DNA from: Zygnema cylindricum
Lineage: Eukaryota; Streptophyta; Zygnematophyceae; Zygnematales; Zygnemataceae
NCBI GenBank assembly: GCA_037447655.1
Contig: JBBHKE010000227.1
Span: 99,962 to 161,961 of the forward strand
Direction: 5' to 3'
Length of the DNA: 62,000 bases
Shown: positions 1-10,000 of the stretch, piece after piece
Numbering within the stretch: position 1 is the first letter of the stretch
Layout: the number at the start of each line of letters is the position of its first letter
Position numbers and translations under genes: made by a program
Notes under the pieces: generated by a model
The model's input: only the letters and a program-made list of their open reading frames with translations
Told to the model about the DNA's origin: nothing
Database searches by the model: none

Positions 1-411
1 CTGAACGAAAACAGACAAAACCAAAAAGATTGTATACTTTTCTTCGTCGTATTGAACGCAAACGGACAAAACATAGCGAATTTGTACTTTTCTTTGTCCT
101 TGAAAATTATATGAAAAATTTCAAAAATTACGGCACGTGCGAATATATGTTCCTATTCGAAAATACCTAGTTTTAAAACACATCGCGCATGTGTTTTAAA
201 CATAAGTTTAAGCTGATGTTTTTTGTCGTGGAAGTGGGTCGAAAAACACAAGACGACAAATTTTCGTGCATCCTATGTTCGAGGATGACGCAAATTGTAC
301 TCTACAAATTTGCGATTCCTTCGTACGGTTGCAACTTAGGCAGTACGGCGCTAAGTTTTACAGGAAAACGACAGAAAAGAAACCCTTACTTATGCACATG
401 AGGACATACCC
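1..411. mobile_element. PIF/Harbinger-like MITE III, partial (right end only)
   Basis: The element runs off the left edge of the window. Its right end reads ACATGAGGACATACCC followed by TTA at 412-414. This matches the ends of two better delimited elements at 19977-21392 and 28010-28949, including the subterminal stretch with AAAACGACAGA. Those elements show GGG...CCC inverted ends with TTA/TAA target duplications, the signature of PIF/Harbinger (Tourist-type) elements. No coding capacity is visible; short reading frames here are chance. The left end and its duplication lie outside the window. Confidence 0.5.
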
Positions 412-588
412 TTACAAGCATAGATGTCCTGTGCGCATAAAACGCACGGAGTAAACTAGCGAATACTTCGTAGAGTGCGCATAAAACAATTTCAAACTTT
501 ATAAAATTCGTCGTAAAATTCATACTTTTTTTTTAACTTTCAAATTTCAAAATTTTAAATATTGAATACCCTAAAAAACTGATAAGTG

Positions 589-874
589 CAACGAACTAGC
601 GGCGCCGGAATTTACGGCCTCTCCCACGGCGGCTTCCTTATGAAGACGGAGTGGAGGACAGATAAAAATACGCGTGCGAGATGCCATAAATTCCGCGACT
701 CGCCGCTCGGATAAAAATACGCGTGCGAGAAGCCATAAATTACGCGGCTCGCCGCTCAGATAAAAATACGCACCCGCGAATGAAGCAAAACTGAAAAGTG
801 CAACGAACAAGCGGCGAGCGGCGGAATTTATGGCGTCTCCAACGGCGACTTCCTTCTTAAGACGGAGTGGAGGA
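589..874. repeat. Local direct repeats (about 72 bp and 49 bp units)
   Basis: A segment of about 72 bp starting GCAACGAACTAGCGGCG at 589 recurs at about 800 (GCAACGAACAAGCGGCGAG...), both ending GACGGAGTGGAGGA. Between them, a unit of about 49 bp beginning GATAAAAATACGCGTGCGAG is repeated at about 662, 711 and 760. The sequence after the first long copy (GAGGACAGATAAAAA) is the uninterrupted version of the site into which the neighbouring solo LTR inserted. No gene is visible in 412-874. Confidence 0.65.
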
Positions 875-2650
875 TGCAACTCTGAGACCTCCATAGGTCC
901 TCAGAATGGAGAGCTTGCAAGAAGCCTCTAGGAAAACCCTGACCCCTTCGTGATTCAGGAAGAATAAATACCACCCAGGAAGAATAAATACCACCCAGGC
1001 AGACAAAAACTCTGACCACTTGCACCCTTGTGAACGCAAGACTCCCCTAAGTCGATAGCAAAAAGAATCTCTGAATTTGCTCCCCTGAGCAGTAAGTTAT
1101 GGAGGGTCAAAGTTGACCTTTTGTACAGAAGCTCTCTGGGAGAGAGGGTCCTATCTACCAAATTTTTCTAAATCCTATCTCTCTCTAAAACTCTATCTAC
1201 TGACACGGCACCAATCATATTACTGTACCGTACAGAAAGGTACAGCTGTCGGTGTACTTTATGTACGAACATTGTACGACATGACCAAAATGTCGACACA
1301 TGTCTTATCTGGATTCGTTTCCGTAATCCCTGGAGATGCCGAAATCCAATGTTGTGGTGCCACGTGTCATCCGAAGTGGCGGCGACCATAAACCGCCGAA
1401 ATCTTCTTCCGCGATCTCGGCATTCTTTCCGGCCGTCCGATTGAATGCCGATTTCAATCATAGCCGTCATAAATATTTGCGATGTATTTTTTTCGCTATA
1501 GAAACAAATGCGCATAACTTATTTCTTCTCCGTACTCTTAATCCGTACTTTTCATAACTGACTCTATGTATCCCGTATATAGTTGCCGTTAAATGAATTA
1601 GCCTGTATGTTAACGTTTATATATTTGTTAAACCCTATATCGTCTACTATTAATCCTAGACTAAATGGATGAGGCTACCGGCTACCGGCGGCAATACCAA
1701 TCCGTAGGTACCAAGATCAAATCCTGTAACCGACAGCTTCCCTTTTAGTAAATCAAATACTTTACTATCCCGTAAATCTCTGGATAGCATAGGCAACCAT
1801 GGCACTAGCTTCCTCTCCAACTTCTCAGTGACTGCAACAAGTGTGGGAGTTGGAGAGAGAAGTTAGGGCAAGGTTCCATTAGGGAAAAAATGACGTTGTC
1901 TACTGAAAGCCGTACTGTTTCGTACAGTGCCGTACCAAAAAAAATAAAATGTGAGAAAAACAAGGCTACTGAATGAGGGATTTGATTCTCCATGTTTATG
2001 GGCGTTAATGTGGACCGTCGGATGCATAATCGGATTGACATCGTCTGACACTTTCAGTTTGCAACAAGTGACCCCAAGTAGGTCAATTCTCAGCGCCTGA
2101 ACGAATTGCATCGTGCCTCGTGGAAAAGTGAACAAATATCTACGATGACCGCGCGACCAGGTGGGTACACGTCGCACATGACATGTGCCTTCCGCCAGGG
2201 AGGATTCGAGGCCACCGGAAGCCGCAAGAAAATCTTTGACGGAGGATATTGTTTCACGCGTCTGTCGCCATCCACTAACCATTCTGACATTTTCGTACGT
2301 TTTTACAAATCCTAAGTTTCGTCCGCCCGTACAAATTTTATTCAATACGTCGTACGAGTCACTTTTTACCTTCGTTGATAAAAATGTGTGGTCGCAACTT
2401 GCTTTCAAAGATTCTGTAAAGATTACCAGAATCACGTTCATCTACGACGTGGACCAATAAAACTGTGCTACGCAAATAAAATGTCGGTTACTGACCCGAC
2501 ACAATGGAACGGTCGCTTCAGTAAACGAATTTTCGACGTTTACTGAGACCGCCTAATGGAACAACGCTCCTAGAGACAGATTGCCTCTCCTTCTTTTTTT
2601 GCACTTTATTTTAGACCTAGAAAATACTAAAAGAACCATCAATTTCTATA
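875..2650 (-). mobile_element. Solo LTR of a Ty1/copia element (M), split by a MITE
   Basis: In minus orientation this is an LTR of the same superfamily as those at 35097-36117 and 57585-58752. The + strand starts TGCAACTCTGAGACCTCC, the complement of the conserved LTR end CTCAGAGTTGCA. Its far end, TAGAAAATACT...CAATTTCTATA, resembles the LTR tip near 58752, with TG mutated to TA. GAGGA flanks it on both sides (870-874 and 2651-2655), a 5-bp target duplication. A paralogous empty site is at 650-675. No internal region remains, so it formed by LTR-LTR recombination. It carries G-box-like ACGTG and many GTAC motifs. A Harbinger-type element (1866-2570) interrupts it. Confidence 0.7.
1866..2570. 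mobile_element. Harbinger-like MITE inserted in solo LTR M
   Basis: The LTR sequence breaks after ...AGAGAAGTTA (1865) and resumes near 2575 with GATTGCCTCTCCTTC. The inserted piece starts GGGCAAGGTTCCATTAGG and ends CCTAATGGAACAACGCTCC, imperfect inverted ends that share GTTCCATTAGG. It is preceded by TTA and followed by TAG, so a 3-bp TTA duplication is possible only if one copy has mutated. No transposase is visible. Removing it restores the alignment of M with other LTRs of the family. Confidence 0.5.
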
Positions 2651-2655
2651 GAGGA

Positions 2656-3600
2656 CAGATAAAAAATACGAGCGCGGAAATGAAACAACGTCTTTTTTTT
2701 AATGTCCGTGCAAATTTCCGTACAGTATGAGACGTACGAATTTTACGAATTTTACGAAAGAAGCGAATACAACGTAGTTTTCGTAAAAAAGTCCAAATCT
2801 GTACGAATAGGACATCTATGCTTACAAGTTTTATATTTTTGTACAATATAGTACTGTACCTTTAAAACGGTAAATAGTACGGGAAAACGGAAACACCCAA
2901 TCCCAAAGTTAAAAAGACGTTGAAACGTGTTGAAACACCCTTTACACTTATAAACGTGAAAACCTTAAAATGCCGCTGCACAACACAGATCTGAAGAAGA
3001 CGCGCCCGCGCCAGGGACTGACGGCCGTCACGGTTATTCGGCCCAGGGTATATGACGGTCTTCATATCGTCTTGAGAACTTTGTCATGGACATATTCGAT
3101 ATTATTGATTATCAAACGGCCAAAAGTCGCAAAAGTCCAAATTTGAGGTGAATCGGACATTTTATTTCTTCAAAATCTAAACACCCGAAATCCGGCTGGG
3201 TTATTGAACGCTCCTGAATTGTTACCCATGACCCGATACGCTCTTACAAAGAAAAAAAGTTAACCGAAACTTGATTTCTCTCGACTACCCGTACTCGTCA
3301 GTAACCAAATTAGTATAAATTTAGTGGTACATTTCCCTTATACCTTCCACGACACCAAGAGTACAAAGTACAATAATGTTGGATAGTATGGACACTACAG
3401 TACTATACTGTGACGTACTGTACCGTACTGAACCTCCAACTTTTTTGTACCCGAATTTGTTTTTTTTGTTATGAATCACCCGGCCCAATCCAGCCGACCC
3501 CCAAAATTTGGCACCCGAATCCGTTTCGGATCCAACGCGGCCGGGCGGGTACGGATCGGCGACATATTCAGGTACCCGATTGCGACTTATGCGGGGGGTA
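2656..3600. other. Intergenic, no gene recognised
   Basis: The first part continues the local repeat unit (CAGATAAAAAATACGAGCG). The rest is AT-rich sequence with scattered GTAC motifs and one short GC-rich patch near 3000-3060. I see no conserved protein, RNA gene or clear transposon end. Confidence 0.4.
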
Positions 3601-3616
3601 GGGGGGAGAGTCCCGC

Positions 3617-4275
3617 GTGATGACGACTAAGGGTGGCAAAGTGAGGTTGTTTTACATAAATCCGGACCTATCCGTACTACGCCGTACCTCTTATTTTGTT
3701 TTTATACGCGAACAACATTACAGAGAATCTTGCCAATATTCTCCCAAGGTCTGGGAGCTAACAATGACCGTTGGATGTTTTTTCGCGAAGCATTCGTTTC
3801 GAAAGTTTCTGTAAATGGTGATGTACCTCGAGGAGGTACATCACCATTTACAAAAAAAAATTGAGCCGCAACACGTTGGATAATGAATGTACGTGTCACG
3901 ACGGCAAACCAACGGAAATCGAAAAATTTCGCACATGATATATGCATTCAAAAATTCAACGGAAATCATGAAAGTGATCTCGTAACGAGCTTTCGTCGCG
4001 CTATTTTTGTTACCGACCAATCGTCACACTATTTGTGGAAGCGCTCATTGTCACGCGAAAAAGCATAATCCCTAAAAATAATGAGCTGGCATCTGACAAG
4101 CGTTTGCAAAGAGTACAAAATGTGTCTGGTACGATGCCCTAGTCCGCACGTACATGGTATGCAAATGACGATTTCGAGTTGAAGTTGGTCGGTGTAAAAA
4201 ATATTTGACGATTTTCAATATACGATCTTATCTTACATGGTACCATTTATTTCTGAGCACGTGGATTACAGACTC
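3617..4275 (+). repeat. Dispersed repeat K, copy 1
   Basis: This stretch is homologous to 34870-35092 plus 36190-36600. Shared blocks include the region with ACTATCCGTAC...CGCTTATTTT-like sequence, TCTTGCCAATA, CATGTCACGA(C/T)GG, CCAACG, TACATGGTACGCAA-like sequence and the final AACACGTGG. In the second copy a copia solo LTR splits the repeat. A perfect hairpin lies in the middle (3811-3851). No coding sequence is evident. It is probably a non-autonomous transposon, but I cannot define terminal repeats or a target duplication. Confidence 0.5.
3811..3851. repeat. Perfect 19-bp hairpin in repeat K1
   Basis: GTAAATGGTGATGTACCTC (3811-3829) is followed by a 3-base loop GAG and its exact reverse complement at 3833-3851. 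The equivalent place in copy 2 of the repeat also holds an inverted repeat, but of different sequence (35055-35065 with 35082-35092). Confidence 0.85.
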
Positions 4276-5900
4276 TGCGCGAGAGAACAACGTTGAAAGT
4301 GTAGCATCCTGTAATGTTGTTCGTACGATTACAAAATTTCCTGATGGAACGCCACCCTAAATTGTTGTCATCGATATATTTCTGTGTGTGGTATATGTGT
4401 ATTAGTATATATCCTATTTATTCCACAGTCAACCTTCAAGTATGCTTCGAATATCCGACGCGTTCTTCGCAGGACGAAAGCACGGTACCCCAATGCGGAT
4501 TTTGGAGTACGCCGCACAAAATTACATTTATGCCATGACGTTTTCATGGATCAATCTTGGCCGTCCAATTGACCTTTCTCTGGGTTGGATATACGTATAT
4601 TTTTCAGCTTTTATGGGGCCTTCGGAAAATTTGAAACGGATATGGCCAATGAAAACAAGGTGGAAATTTTCAGCTTTAAGGGAATTTGACCACAATCGTC
4701 TCCTACTTGACACTAATATAACAACAAAAATTCACACGTGAAGCAAACATGACTTCACGGAATTCGGTCGCATTTAGGCACGAATCGACCAATTGCTACA
4801 CCAATTTTTACTTCGCTCCATTTTTCTTCTCCTCAATTTTTTGTTGCGTTTCGACTACGGCTTGGCTTATTTCACCCTTTCCTTTTAGGCAAGCCTCGTT
4901 GCATTTGTGATCAACCTGTAGACGAGCAAGGGGTCCATTTTGTACTTTGCTCACACGGTAGGGAACGATCAACAACACACAACATGGTACGGGATGTAAT
5001 TGTTGCCGTGGGTTTTGAAGCAGAATACACAATCAAGCGCGAGGTATCGCACATACGTTCTCAATCTAGGGGTACACGAGGCCCCCGTGTAGATCTTGTG
5101 TTTTTACATGGCGCGGCGAGAACATAGGGTGACGTAGTCTTCACAAACCTTACATGATCCCAAGTTTCCTCGCGTGCGGCATTGCATATTCGTGTTGCGG
5201 CTGGGGATGCAATGACTTCCAAAGAACGTGACTACGCGCACTAATACCCAACTGATAGTTTTACACCATTTGCTTTGGAGATATTTGGGACCTTGAACTC
5301 CTCTTTTGACAACTCTTTGTGCGACTGCGCTTGACGATATTTTGAAGTTAGAGGACTTCGTGGCCCTTCTTTAGCTCTCATGTCGACCTTCTACTGCCAA
5401 CACATCTTTATCGCCCTTCAACGTTCCCAAGCTTCAATTATATCCGATAGAGCACGGTGGTGACCGATGGCCAAAGACTAAGAGATTTACTCCCGCCCCA
5501 CCTGGCGCATATAGACGATATTCATAGTTGTGATCTTTAGTTGGGCATAGTCGACGATATTCATAGTTGTGATCTTTAGTTGGGCATAGTCTTAAGCTCC
5601 AGTATCTAGTGTAGCTTGTCGTGTTTCAACGGTTTGGTTTTTGTTGTACTTACTTTATTTCTTTTTTTCCCAGGCTTTTAAACCACCTTTGTTGTGTTTA
5701 TAGTTCTTTTATAATTATGGTCTTTTACCTTTGTTGGTCATCATTCCATTTTAGTGACAATCATGCTTTTTACTTTGATGGTCTTACCATCGCGTTTTTG
5801 GAAATAAAAATTAGTCTAGAGGAGTGCGCAAAAAATTAATAGAAAAAGGCAATTAAACCGGGAAAAAAAAGCCTTAATTGGGTTATCGTGATAAATTTTA
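4276..5900. other. Intergenic, no gene recognised
   Basis: Mixed-composition sequence with short frames on both strands, none of a recognisable family. A minus-strand frame at 4808-5032 has a polar, lysine-rich end and could be a fragment of something, but I cannot name it. The only clear structure is the tandem duplication at 5514-5591. Confidence 0.35.
5514..5591 (+). repeat. Perfect tandem duplication, 2 x 39 bp
   Basis: The unit GACGATATTCATAGTTGTGA... (39 bases, ending GGGCATAGTC) occurs at 5514-5552 and again directly at 5553-5591 with no differences that I can see. This indicates a recent slippage or repair duplication. Confidence 0.9.
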
Positions 5901-6065
5901 TCGGCATATCGTACGGACATGCTGTAACAATCTTTTTAATGTTAATAACACTAGCTATGATTTTTGGCCTAAAAAAGCAGCGACAAAATTAATGTTATTA
6001 ACAGCAGTAACGATTAGCGGTGTACTGTATTTAATCACAGCATACAGTATACCTTTACTTTACAG

Positions 6066-6294
6066 TTTACCGTGTATCGCTATTAGTGTAAATGCTTTTT
6101 TGTTACTTAAAAATATTTTTTCTTCGTACACACTTGTCGGATTGTTTATCTCACGGTTGCGATTGAAAAGCAAGATTCTCACCTTCCGATTGGCAGTCTC
6201 CATCTGGTAATCGGACAAATGTGTACGGAGAGAGTATGTTATAACTTATAAGCGGCGAAAAAACATATTAACACTAATAGCGATACACGGTGTA
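6066..6294. mobile_element. TA-flanked MITE, family P, copy 1
   Basis: A 21-bp perfect inverted repeat, ACCGTGTATCGCTATTAGTGT at 6069-6089 against 6271-6291, bounds about 230 bp. The right end continues GGTGTA, the same end as the larger P element at 6335-6894. The interior (TTACTTAAAAATATTTTTTC, CACACTTGTCG, ACCTTCCGATTGG, AATCGGACA) is homologous to the element in intron 6 of the CRM gene (14944-15147). TA at the ends suggests a Tc1/mariner- or Stowaway-like element. No transposase is present. Confidence 0.65.
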
Positions 6295-6334
6295 CTGCAT
6301 TGTAGTGTAAAGTACAGTACTGTACTGTACTGTA

Positions 6335-6894
6335 CACCGCCAATCGCTATTAGCGTTGTGTACGCTAATTCCGTCCCGCTTTTTTTTTATTTTATTCTCC
6401 ATTAGCGTAGTTCATTCTATTTTTTTCTTTACTCTATTTAGGGATAATTTTTTAGTACCGTACAAAATGGAAGTACGCCATCATTTAATTAGTGTGGTGT
6501 ACGGACAGTGTCAGACCGTACAAAATTGTACCTTCTTAAGTGAAAAAGTATAATTAATGAGTTTTAGTAACCACGGACGCATGAGAATGTGCGCTCTAAA
6601 AAGGGGATCTAATCGGGTTTCAAATATCACGTTCGCACATATTCGTCCAGCAACAACGTTTTGACTGTGTGAACGTACGATTTGTGTACGATTTGTAAGA
6701 TTTTGTACGAATACCTATATTAGTGTAAGCATGTTTGCGACCGACATTTATTTTTTTCAAAGATCCAAATTAGAATTATTAAACAATTAGAATGTATGTT
6801 TTTTTTCAAAATTTTCAAATTCTTAATTAGCGTAAACCACGGTAATTTTTCATGTACGCTAAAGAAACTTCTACGCTAATAGCGATTGGCGGTG
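6335..6894. mobile_element. TA-flanked MITE, family P, copy 2, just upstream of the CRM gene
   Basis: A 24-bp perfect inverted repeat, TACACCGCCAATCGCTATTAGCGT at 6333-6356 against 6873-6896, bounds about 560 bp. With TA read as the target duplication (6333-6334 and 6895-6896), the element is 6335-6894 with CACCGCC...GGCGGTG ends. The interior is AT-rich and non-coding. The right end is only 193 bp before the CRM gene ATG at 7088, so the element probably forms part of the promoter or 5' UTR of that gene. Confidence 0.7.
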
Positions 6895-7087
6895 TAGCAG
6901 AGTGGATATTTCAGGTTGCTACGTAGACAATGCCTGTGCTTTTGGCAACGTTGAATACTTTGCAGAGAAGAATAGCGCTTCCTCTGCCGCTGACTCTTTA
7001 GCGGACTCTGTCGCTTTGGCGTTGCAGACGCGGTACTATTGGCAGGCCGCCATTGCTTGTGCGACTCGAGTCAGGCTGGCCTGTGCC

Positions 7088-10000
7088 ATGGCGGCCGGCT
7101 GGCTGCCTCTCAGCAGCTCCCTCCATGGCTCTCTTCTCACCGACACCAGCCGGCATGGCATCAATTTGCTACCACGTGGCAGGTCTTTATTCGGTGACAA
7201 CAGAGGCTTTAGCAAACATGCTGCTGCGTTTCGGACTTTTCGGAAGAGGAAGAAAGTGGAGGAACGCTGGCTGGCTGGAGAACTGAACGACATGGAAACA
7301 GTTCCAAGGATTTTGAAAGGGGAGGGACAGAAAATGGAAAATAAAGAGGACCTGAGTGTGGGAGAGGAGGCGCCACCATTTCCATGGGAATATCCCGCGA
7401 GAGTAAATTTAAAAAAGAGTCCAAAGGGAAGGATAATTCCGGATGTTCGTTCCTCTTCTTTTTCTTCTTCTTCTCGTCCTCCCCCTCCATGGCTGAGGGA
7501 AGTACCGAGGGAGGAGGAGAGAGAGGGGAGAGAAGGCAAGTTTTGGAGACCTTATAATGTAATGAATGAAAGGAGGGACCAAAGTAATGGAGTGGTCTCT
7601 GGCGAGAGGGGGCCACAAGAGAGAAGTTTAAAAGGGTGGAGGAGTAGGGCATCGGAGCAAGAGGCGGGAGAAGGAGAAGCGAGAGAGAGTTATGAGAGAG
7701 GCTCAAATGGCGGAAGATGGAAGGGGGGGGATAGAGAGGAGTCATCTGCCCAAGGGATGAGGCAATTTGGTCAATGGGAGTCAACACATGGAAGGCATGT
7801 TGCGTCGGACAGAGAGGAAGTACAAGAAGAAGTAAGAGAGGGAGACAGAGAGGGAGTAAAGGAAGCAAATCATACGATAGAGTTTGGGGGGGTAAGAGGG
7901 AGAGGAGTGAGGGGGGAAGCGACGAATCCCAGTCGCGTAATAGGAGAGGACCAGTTGAGAGGAAGTGGGAGAGGAAGACTAGCGCCAATGGCTCCATGGG
8001 AAAGAAGAGAGGATGAGAGTGATTATAACGAGAGATACGAAAGGCTCCAGGATGATAATGATGATGATAATGATGATATTCTTCACTCTAAATTTGAGAA
8101 TCGGTCTCTTTCTTCAAGCTCAGAAACACCTTTAATTGATGAGAATTTGCAGAAAGTTGGGATTTACAGGTCGAATCAAGAGGCGGTTTTGGAATCTCCT
8201 ACCTCTACTCCTCCGTGGGCACTGAACCCCTGGGGTTTAAGCAATGGCAATGGCCGTGAGGCACCGGGGGTTTCGTCAGGACAGGAATTCAGAGGAGAGG
8301 AGGGAACACGGGAAAATCAAGGGCGGGGACGTGGGCTAGAGGGAGTTCTCGAAGGATTTCATAAGAGGAATTCTTCATCAAGAGGGCGGCACGGGGAGAG
8401 AGAGAGTTTTGACTCAGGGGGCTCAGGGGCAGCATTATTTCCTTGGGAGAAGGAGGAAAAGGTTGGAAAAGAGGCACAACCGCGAATTAAAACTCTTACG
8501 TCAGCAGAACTTACATTACCTCCAGAGGAACTGAAACGGTTAACGACTTTAGCCCTAGCTGTAAAAACTAGAGTGAAGATCGGCAAGGCTGGAGTGTCGG
8601 ACGGTATTGTGGAGTATTGTCACAATGCCTGGAGGACGTCGGAAATCGTTAGGGTTAAGTGTGAAGGTTTGCCGGCATACAACATGAGGCAGACGGCCGA
8701 AGAATTGGAGGTAAATTATGGCAAATGACCGTGAAATCTTAGTTATTTCTAAATGTAAATGAAGAAAAGGAGGAAAGTGATATTGAACAATCAGAGGAAT
8801 AATATGCAAGTAGTCTAGCACATTATCTTGAATTAGGATTTGAAAGTTCAAATAAATGAATGAAATTGATAGTTTGCATGTCTTGTTTGGATAGTTGTCA
8901 CCTCGAAGGCATGAGAATGGGTCCTCATGGGGCGGCCGTCAACTTCCTATAGAGTAGTTACACGTATGTGATTATTGGCATTACTTCTAGTAATCGCAGT
9001 AATCGTACAGAAAAGTGTACTTAATCGTACTATTTGTATACTTTTCCGTACGATTACTGCGATTACTGGCCAGTAATATCAGTAATCACGGTGTGTAATT
9101 TCACTATCTCCACGTTCTTCCTTCATTCCATCTTGATTTTGAGCAGCAAAGCCCTCTTGGATGTTGACAAGATGCCTCTCTACTTTATTTCCCTCCAATT
9201 TTCGTCTGGAAAAGCTGTGCTGTTAATTTTCAATTTTTAGCTTAAGCTTAGCCCAATAACTCTTGGAGCCCCGTATTCATTGGGGACTAACAAATGCCGA
9301 ATTTACGCACGGTACTGCAAGTACTTGTAGCAAGTTTAGAATGTACCGTTTGTACATATTTTTGTACAGTTAGTACTGTTATTTACACCAGCGTGGGTAT
9401 AGGTAATTCCCCTGTAATCAAAGGAGAACCCACTGCGCTTGCAGAAATTCTCAGCTTATGATTCTCTAATGTGGATTAAACCCACAATTTTCACGGCAAT
9501 AGTTACACGCGATTTCAACAGAACCTATGTAAAGGCTGCTAAGGTGTTGCTGACATTGTAATCCATGTCGAATTTCAATACCAAATGAAGTAAAAACCCA
9601 AAACAAGTTTACTTTTTGATTCAAGTTTTTATCTGCGACAGTACTTTAGTTGACTGAGACAAGTCATTGAAATGGACCTCTTGGACCTCTGCATGCGTAG
9701 TCGTGTCTTCTTTTTGGGCCTATAAATATTTTTGATTTGATTTCTACGAAGCCTCAGCTATCTATGTGTGACATTCAAAATGCAACACAATCGTAAACAC
9801 GGAATTGCTTAAGCCCATTTTCAGGTTTACGGGATGGTGAAAAGATATGATAGAATTGCATTCACGTCATAGACACAAATTTATTTATCATGAGGCTCCA
9901 AGTGTGCCAAAAAAATACTTCATCTTTCCTTGCAATTAACCTGGACCGTAGTTCAAAAATATGATTGTATAAGTCACGTAGTTCATAAGTGACTTTTAGT

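Noticed and set aside
6902-7087. Extension of the CRM protein upstream to 6902
   Set aside because: It would need a GTG start; the first in-frame ATG with good context is 7088. I keep open only that an upstream exon could splice in near 6914.
7036-7997. Long minus-strand frames opposite CRM exon 1
   Set aside because: They are the complement of the Arg/Glu/Ser-rich coding exon and show no family features.
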